Shown here in pieces: positions 12,573 through 23,593 of a DNA stretch of 64,000 nucleotides; within the stretch, counting starts at the first letter, position 1; every line of letters starts with the position of its first letter. The stretch is from Tetragonia tetragonoides (lineage: Eukaryota; Streptophyta; Magnoliopsida; Caryophyllales; Aizoaceae). Location: NCBI GenBank assembly GCA_038025085.1, contig CM076152.1, forward strand, positions 27,407,501-27,471,500. The letters are read 5' to 3'. Below the pieces are notes generated by a model. The model was not told where the DNA came from. It saw only the letters and a list, made by a program, of their open reading frames with translations, and did not search any database. The translations under genes and the position numbers were made by a program.

Positions 12573-14064
12573 TGTAACACCTCAGATTTCGAGACCAATA
12601 ATAAATTTTATTAATCGATAATAATTACAACAGCGGACGACTTTTATACAAAATCCAGGGTATTATCGCTATACTCACTCCAACGAATGAGTGCAAGTCT
12701 AAACGTTATAACTCTCAACAAACTTGAAAGTATAATAAATGACAATTTATTACAATGATAAACACAAAATATACAAGACCAACTTCTTGGTAGCTCTATT
12801 TGATCGTCCAAACTTGATCTCCAATGCAACATCTGAGCTAATCACAAATCTACTCCCCCATGCAAACAAATTTCGCATAAGTTCATCATAGGTCCACCAT
12901 TAAAGTGAAATAGACAACAAACACCCGTAACACAAAAGAAACCAATTAGCAAACGCTGAGTAAATCAACATTTCATCGAACAATAAACAATGTCACAATT
13001 TCATATGCATATATTCAAAAGATATAAGATCAATTGTGTCACATAGTTAATACACAACATAGGTCTTCTTACACCTTACACTCAATCCCAAATAAAATTA
13101 CTATAATGTCTCAAATCCCAAATGATCTTGAATACCATTTTGCTTATCGCTCAATTTGCCCAATATTTATGACATTTGTTCTTGGTCATTAAATCCTAGC
13201 CTAGGACATGAGCAAAGCGAACTGGCGGTAAAGTCCGCAAAAACATTTTCAACAACATAATCATTGCCATCACAAGCTCTCAATAACATAGCTATTATAG
13301 GCTCCAAATAAAATAGCCATCACATACTCTAAAAAGTCCACATTGGACCAATTCATAATTGAATCATTACCAGATTTCAATTTTCATAAAAATAATTGTT
13401 CTTCACCAAAGAGTCAATTCATAGGCCACTCGCTAACATGCCAAGGTTTAAGTAGCTAACAAACCTATTAAACCTCAATCTAAAATAATTTGTATCAACT
13501 TATTCTCAAATTCATACCTCAATCGATTCCCCCTCATGGATTAATTCACAATGATATCCTCAATCACACACCCATTCGGCTTTGTAACGATATTTAAATC
13601 ACAAGTTGGCACGATTTCCCAAACTACAATATATTCTCGGATTTTCTTTCACTCAAATAATGATCATCATAACTACTCTTAATATACTCATCTAGTCATC
13701 TCAAATAGAGTAAACAAGCATCTATCTCAAAGTATGCTCCTTTGCATTTAATCAATCACCATATCACAATCTAGTTGTAACTTGTAAACTCTAATCGAGT
13801 AAAACAACTTCTTAAGCATATCAATTCATAATCAATAACATGTAAATAATTAATGGACGATAATTTCAATCATGTTCAAGTATCATGTGAAACCAAGCAG
13901 TACATGTAGAAATAAAAACAAACATCTCTAAACAATGACAATGAACGTTACACATGAATAAATCATCAAACTAACCGAAAAGAATGGTGGTTACCTTTTG
14001 ATTCAATCACCACTTATCACAAAGAAAAAATCTGAAATCTGAAATCAGAAATCAGCACGCGAAC
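12573..14064 (-). mobile_element. Tekay-like LTR copy 3, first part (split by the Tat element)
   Basis: It begins TGTAACACCTCAG and aligns throughout to LTR copy 2. It breaks at GGACT (14065-14069), where the Tat element starts, and resumes at GGACC (57366-57370). This pins the Tat insertion point inside this LTR. Confidence 0.88.
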
Positions 14065-14480
14065 GGACTTGTAGACGCCAAAAAATCGTGTTCAGATTTC
14101 TACGCAAAATCCCGATGATGAAAAGAGTAATTTTTAAGCTTGAACTGCTATTTTGCTTTAATAGTTAAAATAAATTCTCAGGTTTTTCCTCCAAGCACTC
14201 CTTTATTCCATTCCATTCACAAGCCCCGTTCAAGAGCTTTCCAACGACAAGTCTCATGCCTCATTCCGACTCCCGGTCGCCAAGTTGCGATTTAGGGGTA
14301 AAACCTCCTTTTACCGTTTAAGGGTAAAATGGTCTTTTTGCATTTTTCGGAAAATAAAAATGGGCCAACGGCCCTAGGAAAAGTCCCAGCGGCGCTGACT
14401 TCCCTTCGAGCCCGGCTCATTTTTCAAGCCCGTCTCGTTTTTTAGCTCAAATTCTACCGTACAACCCTACTTCCCTCGGC

Positions 14481-14489
14481 TATATAAAC
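14481..14489 (+). promoter_or_regulatory. TATA box of the Tat 5' LTR
   Basis: TATATAAAC within GGCTATATAAACAACCC. The same box occurs in every copy of this LTR family. Transcription should start about 30 bp downstream, near 14515. Confidence 0.75.
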
Positions 14490-15253
14490 AACCCTTGACC
14501 CTCAGTTCAAAACACACAGCCTACAGTCGGCAACCACTATTCTCAGGAGTATTAACACTGAGCTTGCCCCTCTTTCTTCCAAACTTGAGATCTACTTTTA
14601 TTATTCTTGTCAAATATAGCCTACAGTTCAGGTACAAAATCCTGAGGGCTCAAATTAAATTAATTGCCTAATTATTTTTTTTCTAGTAGTCATAATGTAG
14701 AAATCATGCTAAGTAACGTTTTTATTGCTTCCTAAATACTGTCTGTATAGTCATTGTGCTGCCCAACTTGTCAAATCAAATGCATGTCTAAAAAAGGGTT
14801 AAAAATAAATGTTGTGATGCTTGTGATGAACCAACTAATAGTCTAAATCTAGGTTGTTAATTCGGTTTGTGTGGGAATCATGTCTTTAAATTATTAAGGA
14901 AACTTGAGTTAGTAGAGGCCGTCATAAATCAGGTGAGTTGGGTGCATAACATCTTTCCACCTCGTACCTTCGCCCCGAACCTATTATTCTTGGGTACTTA
15001 TATGTTTTATATAAGCGAGAGTCTTTCTAAAAACATGATTAGTTCACTTATCGCGCTATTGGGTTGTCCCTTCGGTTTGTCCCTTCGATAAAACGTCGAT
15101 AGCAGATTTGTGACCTCTTTCATGGTTTTTATTTAATTCAAGTCTTTTCAAAAGCTTTTCTAACTCGATGGTCCCTTGAACTTATCTAAGCTCCCAACTG
15201 GCAAATTTTCTATAAGGACGCACTCCGTGGAAACAAGGTTGGAGTATCCCGGG

Positions 15254-15731
15254 TAGGGCTGTCCATAATCCGAAAATCGGATATCCGAAATTTCGGATAG
15301 TGAATTTTGATATCCAAACCCGTATCCGGAATTTCGGATTCGGATACTCGGATATCCGATATCCGAAAAACTTAATTTTTTTCTATTTTAATTGACTTTA
15401 AATTGGTTATTTTTCGGATATTTCGGATATTTTTGGATATTTCGGATATCCGAGTCCGAAAGTATCCGAAATTTATCCATAAAAACCAAAAAAATGGATA
15501 TTTTTCGGATAGTTTCGGATATTTCGGATATCCGTGTCAGAAATACCCAAAAAATATCCGAAATATTCGAAAAATATCCGAAAATACAATTTTTCGGATA
15601 TCAAAATTTTCAAAGTTGATATCCGAACCCGTATCCGAAATTTCGGATATCCGCTTTTTCGGATATTTCCGGATCGGATTTTTGAATTTTCGGATCGGAT
15701 GCTCGGATACGGATTCTTTTGAACAGCCCTA
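15254..15731. mobile_element. hAT-type MITE filled with CGGATATCCG repeats
   Basis: Its ends TAGGGCTGTCCA and TAGGGCTGTTCA (reverse complement of the right edge) form terminal inverted repeats. A perfect 8-bp duplication ATCCCGGG flanks it (15246-15253 and 15732-15739), the length expected of hAT transposons. The 478-bp interior is mostly variants of TTTCGGATATCCGAAA, repeated in both orientations. The three small ORFs are repeat translations, not genes. Confidence 0.93.
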
Positions 15732-15748
15732 ATCCCGGGTCCTTACAG

Positions 15749-15766
15749 TGGCGACTTCACTGAGGA
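15749..15766 (+). promoter_or_regulatory. Primer-binding site of the Tat element
   Basis: TGGCGACTTCACTGAGGA starts one base after the 5' LTR. The relative at 37884-46606 has TGGCGACTTCACTGGGGA at the equivalent place. This TGGCGACT type is the one usual in Tat/Ogre elements (I recall tRNA-Arg as the primer, not verified here). Confidence 0.8.
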
Positions 15767-16730
15767 CTTATTTAAGAGGGTGAGACTCGAAAGTTAAGTT
15801 TGCTTAATTGTTCAAATAACATGGTCCACATTTATTTTGCATCATTTGCATGTGCTTTTGCACAATCTTTTGACCCTTATTGATCCTCGAGGAAGTTTGA
15901 GTCGCAACTCGTAGACAACCCGTATATCTACAGGAATATACAGTTGTCCTATTGTGCAAATCGACGCTTCCTCACCCATGACTCATCAATCCTTTGTTGA
16001 TGAAAAAAATTACAATTGATGTGTCAATTATCCGCCGAATGGAAATTGTAATTTGTCGTGGTAACCTCACAGGATCCAAAAGCCTCTAACCCACATTTGT
16101 GCATTCGCTTGCTTGTTGTGCATGTGTCGTTTTAATGCCCGTCTGATCACATGTTTGCCTGCAAACTGCGTTGTTATTATGCTTGCTTGAATGCATGATT
16201 ATCGTGATTATGTGCCAACATGTATTTATGTGCTAGGAGTCGTTTCTTTTTATTTTTAGCTAGTTCCTAGTGTCCGAAGATGATGCGAGAATTCAAGTTC
16301 AATGAACACTCATCATTTTCCCAATGATATATTCTAAAAGTCATGAACAATTTTTCTAGGATCTTTTTAGTAACAAAAAGAGTCAGTCTTTCAATTTCCC
16401 CTTTCCCTTTTTCTTATTTCTGTATTTTCTTTTCTTTTGATGTAAGCAATAAAAAATCGGCAAACTCTATTTTTGCCATTTTATTTTACCCTATTTTCCA
16501 TTTTCTTTGAGTATAGAAAAATAAAATTAGGATAATCCATCTTTTTCTATTTTTCTTATTTTCGTTCATTGACTTTATTTTCCCTGGATATTAGGAAAAT
16601 GTTTGGGTATTAAGGCTTAAGGACCATTTTCTCTTTTAGGACAATGTGTTTTCTATATGTGGGTCAATTTTTCATTAGATGAGAGTCTCATGGTTTTCTT
16701 GTTACTAAGTGCTCCATGCTTCCTATTCAG
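15767..16730 (+). other. Untranslated leader of the Tat element
   Basis: About 1 kb of non-coding leader between PBS and gag, T-rich toward its end. The relative's leader (43609-45086) is homologous. Both end in a splice-acceptor-like TTCAG just before GATNGGGGG, so a leader intron is plausible. Confidence 0.5.
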
Positions 16731-18297
16731 GATAGGGGGTCTAAGGAAGAAAGGAAATCTTGAGAAAAGTTGGGCTCGACCTTGTACAAGGCTGGTTCGT
16801 CTGCAGCCGTCTACGCCACCGGGTTCCCGTTTACCTCCAACACAAACAGCATCGCCATCAATAAATGCACCATCATTACATACCTTTTTCTCAACACCAA
16901 TCACCCCTCCCAACTTCACAATGTCTAAGACCACTGATGAAAGACTGGATGAGCTCATGATCGAGCTAGAAAGGGTACGACTCAAAGTTGAGGATATAGA
17001 GAGAAAAGGAGAAGAAGATGCAAGGGTCCCTTCCGATTCTCATTTCGAGGAAGAAGAGTTAGATGCCATGTTGGCTAAGATCACTTCTGTGCTCAAGAAT
17101 AGCAGTCTGATCCCTAACTATAGTGCCAATGTGGGAAAATTTGACACTAAGATCAAGGGTAAGCTTCCGGCTAAATTCTCTATGCCTGAAGTACCCACCT
17201 TCACAGGAGTTGACAATCCACAGGATCACTTAAAATCCTTCATTACTACCATGGCTCTAAGGGGAATCAACAAGAAACTCTATGCCCATCTGTTTCCCCA
17301 AACCCTTAATACACATGCTCGACGATGGTTCTACTCCCTAGACCTGAAAAGCTATCCAACTTGGTCCGACTTTACCACACTCTTCCTAGCTCGATACAAG
17401 GACAACGCTACTCTCCCCATCACTTTGAGGGAGCTTGAGAATACCACTCAAGAGAAGAATGAGGGATTCACTAAATTCCTCTGCCGATGGAAATCCAAGA
17501 TAGCTGAAATGGTGGAAAGACCTTCTGAAACTGAGCAAATCATGCATTTCATTAAGAACCTGCAACCGGCTTATAAGGGTCACCTTCAGTATCAGGCTAT
17601 CGACTCATATCAGCGTGTATATGACGTTGGCATCCTCATTGAAGATGATATCAACAAAAACAATGACCAGGTCAACCCTAAGCCCTTTACTTATGGGAGA
17701 GACAAGAGGACGACTGCTGGAACCTCCTCTGGTGCTCAGGTTAATGAGGTAGCTGCTTTGAATACCTTTGCCGAAAGAAAACCACCAAGAGAATTCACCC
17801 CCCTTGGAATGACTTTGTCACATGCTCTTGAAAGAATGATCAAAAATAATCTGCTGCAGCCCATTGGACCTACACCGGAACCATCTGTTAAGAGTCGCTA
17901 CTGGAAGGAAGGGGAGTACTGCAAGTACCATCAAGGAAAAGGACACGACACTGACAACTGTTGGGCTCTTAAACATGCTATTCAAGATAGAATTGACAAC
18001 GGCACCATACCCTTGCCAAAGCCTGGTCAAGCACCTAGCAACTCGAATAACCCTTTAGGTGCCATTTTACATATATGCGTCGAAGATACTTTGGGATTTA
18101 AAATTGCTGGAATATGGGACAGTGATGAAGAAGACGTATGGGACATCCAAACCAGATCGCCCATAGGAGTGGCCCACTTGACACGTTCCGGTCGTCATTA
18201 TAGGCCACCAAATATTTATAGCGACAGGATCCAACCCCCAGCTGAAGAAGAGGTGGAAGACATCCCCCCAAAGGATAAAGAATCTCCCATCACATGA
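16731..18297 (+). pseudogene. gag: Tat gag polyprotein (capsid plus zinc knuckle), in-frame stop before protease
   Basis: A long open frame. The likely Met start is 16921 (MSKTTDERLDELM); the sequence back to about 16731 is also open and conserved with the relative. An N-terminal charged coiled-coil-like stretch leads to the plant gypsy gag core (FSMPEVPTFTGVDNPQDHL, ARRWFYSLDLKSYPTWSDF). A CX2H-GHX4C knuckle (CKYHQGKGHDTDNC) lies near 17920-17960 and the C-terminus holds LTRSGRHYRPP. Gag forms the virus-like particle and binds element RNA. A TGA at 18295-18297 separates it from protease in the same frame, probably a mutation. It is the least damaged ORF of the element. Confidence 0.9.
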
Positions 18298-19127
18298 CAA
18301 CTCATGAGAATCAACGTCGACATCTCTATTTGGCAACTTCTAGCCTCTTCCTACGAACACCGCCAAGCCATTTTGGAAGCATTGTCAAAAGTTTCGGTAT
18401 CACCGAATGTGAGGCTTGACGAACTAGTCAGTTTCTTGGTAGGGGATAAAACTCGACCATCCATCACTTTCTCCGACAATGAGTTACCTCCAGAAGGGTC
18501 TTCACACAATAATGCTTTATACTTGACTGTATTCGCCATTGGCAAGTACGTACCCATGACCCTAGTAGACAATGGATCAGTTGTGAATGTATGCCCGTTG
18601 AGAACGCAGCAAAGCTGGGCATCGATATCAACAATTTGGTTCACTCAACACAAGGCCTGCGCACTTATGGTAATTCCAGTCGAAAGGTACTGGGCACCAT
18701 AACAATGAATGTCACCTCTGGGGCCATAGAGAAAATGGTCCAGTTTTATGTGATGGATATTCTAGCTACCTTCAACTTGTTATTAGGGCGACCTTGGCTC
18801 CATTGTTTGAATGATGTGGCCTCTACCCTGCACCAAAACGTCAAAATGATGTTAGAGGGAGAAATTGTGGAAATCGAAGCCAACCCCATCAAGGCAACTA
18901 TTGACAAGACTCATGTTTTGAAAATAGAACATGATAGTGAGGACATTGACCTGTGGGGATTCTCTCCTAAAGAAGTAGCCCTCATAGAAAAAGACACCAG
19001 ATCTCACAACTCGGACAGTTCTAGGGAATTCGAGACTTATCCTTCTGAAGAAATAGGAGAGCCTGACGAGTTTGAGGAAATAAAAGAAAACATCGAGGAA
19101 ATGTCCATCTACGTGGCACATCACTAA
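18298..19127 (+). pseudogene. Tat aspartic protease region, frameshifted
   Basis: It continues in the gag frame after the TGA. ISIWQLLASSYEHRQAILEAL precedes the protease, as in Tat elements. The catalytic DNGS motif lies at 18568-18579 (plant Tat elements often have DNGS where others have DTGS). A frameshift near 18606 moves coding to the frame opening at 18591, which carries the downstream FNLLLGRPWLH motif near 18770-18800. It ends at a stop at 19127. It would cleave the polyprotein if intact. Confidence 0.85.
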
Positions 19128-19142
19128 CATGCAATTTAGCAA

Positions 19143-19715
19143 ATGAAAGAGAAAATTTCCTCATTGGAAAGACCCACAAAATGCAATATCATTCTGGCCA
19201 AAGGAGAGGCTTGCTTCCAACAAGATGAAATGTTTAAAAGGATGGTCAAGTATGGATATGCCCATCCAAGGAGGCCTACCCGTCGCTTACTTCCCAGGGA
19301 CGGGAACCCCTCTCTTCGGTGCAAGTACTGTGAAGCTAATCGACATCACACCAACCAATGCAAGCGTCTGAAGAGGGTAATCACTACCTTCATTGATCGT
19401 GGAGCCATGTGGTCACCTAGCTCTTGGGCTATAAAACGATGGCGCCGCTTTGACCAAAAGCAGTATACACAGTTGAACTCCCCATCGGCAACGTCATGAA
19501 TACCCTCATATGGAGAGGAGACCTTAAACCTACAATACCCGCTGACGACCTCCAGGAAGTGAATAGAGACCAAGATTCCTACTGTCGCTATCACCAGATT
19601 TTTGGCCACTACACAGATGACTGCATCGTTTGCAGGATGACATACAGAAGATCATAGATAGTGGGGAAGTACTGCCGCCTTTAAAGGAAGAGAGGAAGCC
19701 TGGAACTGATGAGCT
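19143..19715 (+). pseudogene. Two extra zinc-knuckle modules downstream of protease
   Basis: In the protease frame after two stops comes a module with CKYCEANRHHTNQC followed by KRLKRVITTFIDRG, then (19486 onward) CRYHQIFGHYTDDC followed, after a frameshift, by LQDDIQKIIDSG. Both repeat the arrangement of the gag knuckle (CKYHQGKGHDTDNC then LKHAIQDRIDNG): a Cys/His knuckle, a short helix and ID.G. They lie where an RT-containing polyprotein should begin. This looks like a duplicated gag C-terminal module. The spacing of the second module's first half (CX2C-H-H-C) departs from the gag pattern. Confidence 0.6.
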
Positions 19716-20052
19716 ACCCTAAGGAGCTAGAGGAGTCGAGTCTAAGTCCCCAAGTTGGGTCGGGTTAGGATCTTAGCTAAATCTTTAGGTTGAGTCTTGA
19801 ATAGGGTGTGTTCCCCTTTTTATTTTCTTCTAAGTCTAGTTTCTTTTTGACGGGTATTAGAGACCCTCTTCTCTAAAGTCATGTGTGCTTATCTATTTTT
19901 GCAAATCAATAAAAGTCCTCTTGCTCATTTCTTTCTTTGTTTAGTTATTGACAAATCCAATGAATACAAAGTTGCACAAATCATTAACTAATCAGCTTAA
20001 GCAATGAAAGTAAACTTCGCAAAGCAAGAATGCAGATTTTCACTCTTTTCAG
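19716..20052 (+). other. Intron-like gap at the site of the missing RT-RNase H
   Basis: T-rich non-coding sequence with an AATAAA at about 19908 and a TTTTCAG acceptor-like end at about 20052. Ogre-type elements have an intron between protease and RT. Here the sequence passes straight to the RNase H-integrase linker, so about 2 kb of RT/RNase H coding is gone. The window shows no RT of this family. Confidence 0.45.
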
Positions 20053-21407
20053 GAATTCGAGTGGCTGAACTCTCTCAACGATGCCACTCCACAGGAAGAA
20101 GCGAGCCAGCCTTTTGCAACAACCTCGTGGGAAAATGACTTTGACTCTGATCGAAGAAGATCCTTGGTACCAAGACGTCTTCAACTACATCACCATAAGA
20201 ATATACCCTCAAGATGCACCCTTAAGAGCTCAACGGGCCATCCGTCTCTTAGCGGCGCAATACATAGAATATAAGGGGGTTCTGTACAAGAAATCTCACA
20301 ACGGGGTCAACCTCAGATGTGTGAACTCCGAAAAAGAAACAGAGATCATGGACGAGGTACATAATGGGGTGTGCGGACCACACATGAATGGTCGAATGCT
20401 CTCCAAGAAGATTCTACGACTAGGATACTACTGGACTACTATGGAAAGGGATTGCTACGACTATGTCAAGAAATGTAAGAAGTGTCAGATATATGCCAAC
20501 CTGCAGCATATGCCACCCTCGATGCTCCACAACTTCACCTCTCCTTGGCCATTTTCAGCACGGGGAATAGACATCATTGGAAAGATTACCCCGAAGGGCT
20601 CGGGAGGACATGAATACATCCTAGTAGCCATAGACTATTTTACCAAGTGGGTTGAAGCCCTGTCCTATGCTGTCCTTACCTCCAAACAAGTGTCCAAATT
20701 CATAAGGAACAACATTATTTGCCGATATGGCGTTCCATATGAAATCATAAGTGACCACAGATCCCACTTCAAAGCCGAAACAACCACCCTCCTCAAAAGC
20801 TACAAATTTCAGTACCATAAATCATCCCCTTACCTGTCCCCAAACCAATGGCGCAGTAGAGGTCGCCAACAAAAACCTCAAGACTATCATTGAAAAGATG
20901 ACAGAAAACTACAAAGATTGGCCCATAAAACTCCCATTCGCCCTTTGGGCTTATAGGAAATCCATAAGATCCTCTATGGGAGCAACACCTTATTCCTCAA
21001 TGTATGGAATGGAAGCCGTTCTACCCATAGAAATCTAGCTCCCCTCCATGTGTATAGCCTTAGAAGGTGAAATTCCCGAAACCCAATGGTTACAAGCCGC
21101 TACGAAGAGTTCATGTTCACGGATTGAAGACGCCTACGGGCCCTACACCATTCCCACATGTGCCAACGACGCATCGCAAGAGCATTCAACAAAAAAGTTA
21201 GACCTCGGAATTTAAAGGAAGGGCACTTAGTATGGAAAGAATTACGAGCCCAGTTACTGACCCTAGAGGGAAACTTCGACCGAATTGGTCCGGCCCATTC
21301 ATCATCAAAGACATTCTATCCGAAGGCGCAGTCCGGCTCATGGATATTGATGGCATCGAGTTCAGTCAGCTCACCAATATGGATCAACTAAAAAAGAGCT
21401 ACGTCTA
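20053..21407 (+). pseudogene. Tat integrase region, frameshifted
   Basis: A linker (YIEYKGVLYKKSHNGV) leads to the HHCC zinc domain (HNGVCGPHMN ... CKKC) at about 20360-20490. The catalytic core has D in GIDIIGKI and AIDYFTKWVEA, then EIISDHRSHF, where the usual DNG reads DHR. A frameshift near 20850 moves to the frame with CPQTNGAVEVANKNLK, which holds the catalytic Glu. More stops follow after 21038. The C-terminal GPF module (SGPFIIKDILSEGAVRL) is readable at about 21285-21340. Integrase would insert element cDNA; this copy is dead. It converges with antisense gene aORF2. Confidence 0.88.
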
Positions 21408-21709
21408 AAAAAGTAATAATAATAATGATAAATAAATAAATAAAAAAGACGTATGCAACTTGAACGAACTACGCTGACCTGATTCCACACTGGATACGTA
21501 GGTAATCCTTTCAAGGGGCCCGGCCAAAATCAATCCAAAATTCCTTTCAACTCATTCAAAAAAAGGGATAATCTTTATTCAAACTTAAGGAATAAGCTTA
21601 CATTGCAAGAATTAAAACTTCCTAAAGAAATAAGGCAACTATGAGGGTTTAAGCTAAACAAATTCCTGTTATTATTTGAAAACTAGACTTGCTTTCCTAG
21701 AAAACTACT
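21408..21709 (+). other. Noncoding block conserved between the two Tat elements
   Basis: The stretch GAACTACGCTGACCTGATTC ... GGATACGTAGG (about 21462-21505) recurs on the minus strand at about 41672-41732 in the gag-only relative. It lies just after pol and before the convergent end of aORF2. Its function is unknown; post-pol conservation suggests a role in RNA processing or replication. Confidence 0.65.
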
Positions 21710-23038
21710 TTAATCCTTCTTCCCTTTAGAAGGCACCATTGAACAGTTCTTCTTTGAAGGACCCTGGCTTGAGGACGACCTGTGATCGCTTTCTTGAGCT
21801 GGGGGCTTGCCTCTTTTCAATACATGATAGTCTCCTATTTGAGACATTCCCTTTCTTTTCTTGCTTCCTGTTTCTGAGTCATATCTAGGCTTTAGTTGGT
21901 TCCACTCCTCATGACGAAGGGCTCGTCTCGCTTCTCCATCACTGCAAGAAAGCCAGTTCAGGTAGATTTCGAAAACTTGGGTTGGAGCAATTATCCGACA
22001 TACAATCCAGTGATCCCGGCTACGCCAATATTTTCCCCAATACCGACTACTCAAACCTACAATATTTTGTCTCCTAATTTCCTGACGAGGGATAACCTGT
22101 TTCAAACCATATTGCCTCATGATCCTAGAGGGAAAGAAGAAGGTGGACTTCTTCAAGCCCAATATGGTAGTATAAAGGACCAAATTATCACAAGTCAGTA
22201 AAGAAGTTAAGCTCCACGAGGGCACACGTCAACGAATAATAGGTCCAGCATGGAAAAAGGCATCCCATTCAGCAGGGGACTTTTAAAAATATAGCCTTTT
22301 CCTAACCAAGAAGCTAGCAGCAGTGTAGGTTTTCTTTGACCAAGTCTGAGGAAGACGAATAATCAAGTTATCTGGCGACTCTATCCACCTCAGATGCTCA
22401 CATAACCAGATTTGAAGCAGCAGGGGGCTGCCAGAAAAAGCTTGGTGAGGAGATACTTTTAATCTGTCAAGCCCTAAATGGTTTCCCCTACGACCAGGTG
22501 CAAGGGAGAATGTCGTTAAACCATTTGATTAACCACTCGAAGCAATACCCAAATTGGAAGATTCTGCATTAACGAATAGTAGACGGTTTAACAAGCACAG
22601 TACAAAGGCCTGTCGACGGCAACGCCTGAATATGGCATCTTTCTTAGAAGAAATGGCGAACTTTTCGCAAAGTTGAACCAAGTCCACATCGACACCAAGC
22701 ACCATATTTTTGGCTTCTGCAGATGACAAACCCAAGGATTCCCTGTATCGATCTCTAAAACCATCTCTCACATAAGGCACAACTGGGGGAACAACATCAG
22801 GCATATTAGTGATCGCAGCAAATTCGTCAACCAAAGGGCATAGTTCAGAATTACCGAAACGGAAAACATGGAGGTCAGGGTCCCAATAATTCAAAGCAGA
22901 TCGAAGAAGGGGCCATAATATTTTGGTTGGTTTTAAAGTCAGCAGGGTAGAAACATGAAACGGGGCTAGTTCACGTTTATCTTCTACGGTCAGATTCTTG
23001 CACCAGGCATCGAACAGATTTTCAAAGGATTTCACCAT
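21710..23038 (-). pseudogene. Antisense gene 2 (aORF2), DUF7745-like protein
   Basis: Minus-strand frame from Met at 23038 (MVKSFENLFDAWCKNL) with FWD-type core motifs: LLRSALNYWDPDLHVFRF, then NSELCPLVDEFAAITNMP, the pattern of plant proteins annotated as DUF7745 or plant-mobile-domain-like. The first frame ends at 22529. A later frame carries SGSPLLLQIWLCEHLRW and RLPQTWSKKTYTAASFLV (about 22460-22270), then stops near 22262 and 22219, then RIMRQYGLKQVIPRQ and a basic tail ending at 21710. A TATA box lies about 75 bp upstream. It is convergent with integrase. Function unknown; related domains are carried by Tat elements and by host silencing proteins such as MAIN. Confidence 0.7.
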
Positions 23039-23110
23039 GGTAGAAAATTGGAGAAGTTTGGGAGAACTAAAGTATGAAAAAGTGGTACGACATCAAACAT
23101 CCCGAAAATC

Positions 23111-23120
23111 CTATTTATAG
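23111..23120 (-). promoter_or_regulatory. TATA box of aORF2, with upstream GC palindromes
   Basis: The minus strand reads CTATAAATAG about 75 bp before the Met at 23038. GCGCCGCTAGCAGC-like palindromes lie at 23172-23210, 60-90 bp upstream, as in the Tat LTR promoters. Confidence 0.6.
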
Positions 23121-23593
23121 GCAGAAACGCGGGCCGAAAAAGTCAGAAATCCACAAAAAAGCCCCAAACCAGAGCCGTCAGCAGCACTGGTCAGCGCCGC
23201 TAGCAGCCCTGACCCTGGCATGGTCCGAATTTCCTTTTTGCTCCAGTTTGCTCTTTTTATCCGGACGACCCGTTTTCAGCCCAGTTTTACTACCCGCGTG
23301 GAATTACAAAGCCTAAGACTCTCTTAGATTTATCTTTTTCAATTTCTTCTCTTTTTTCTTTTTTTTAGGGGGTGTAATATGTGTAATTTTTGCTTTTTCT
23401 TTGCAATTTTTACTTTTTTTCTTTATTTTATTCACTAAAATATGGCTTTGTCCTACGGCATAACACGTTGCTTAATTAGATCAGACGGGCATAATTGAGT
23501 CATCATAGCATATCATATCAAAAAAAATATTGCAAAAAAAAACAGGAGTTCGAAATTTCAAAGGTCAATGTTTACAAAGAGGCCCAACATTGC
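23121..23593 (-). other. Spacer between aORF1 3' end and aORF2 promoter
   Basis: Between the aORF1 stop (23594) and the aORF2 TATA box. It holds the palindromes at 23172-23210, homopolymer runs (about 23350-23430) and presumably the aORF1 3' end. No ORF of interest. Confidence 0.5.

Larger units (their letters stand above)
14070..15747 (+). repeat. 5' LTR of the Tat element (contains a MITE)
   Basis: It is about 1.19 kb without the MITE and its target duplication. U3 has a GC-rich half-palindrome (AGCGGCGCTGA, about 14390-14400), then a TATA box about 85 bp later. R and U5 follow. It matches the broken 3' LTR (51959-52416 plus 56583-57365) and the solo LTR at 561-1850. Confidence 0.9.

Noticed and set aside
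15392..15732. Overlapping plus-strand ORFs rich in Phe, Arg, Ile, Ser
   Set aside because: They are translations of the CGGATATCCG repeats inside the MITE.
18298..19127. Programmed stop readthrough or frameshift between gag and protease
   Set aside because: The TGA at 18295 and the shift near 18606 sit among many other disabling changes, so simple decay is the better explanation.
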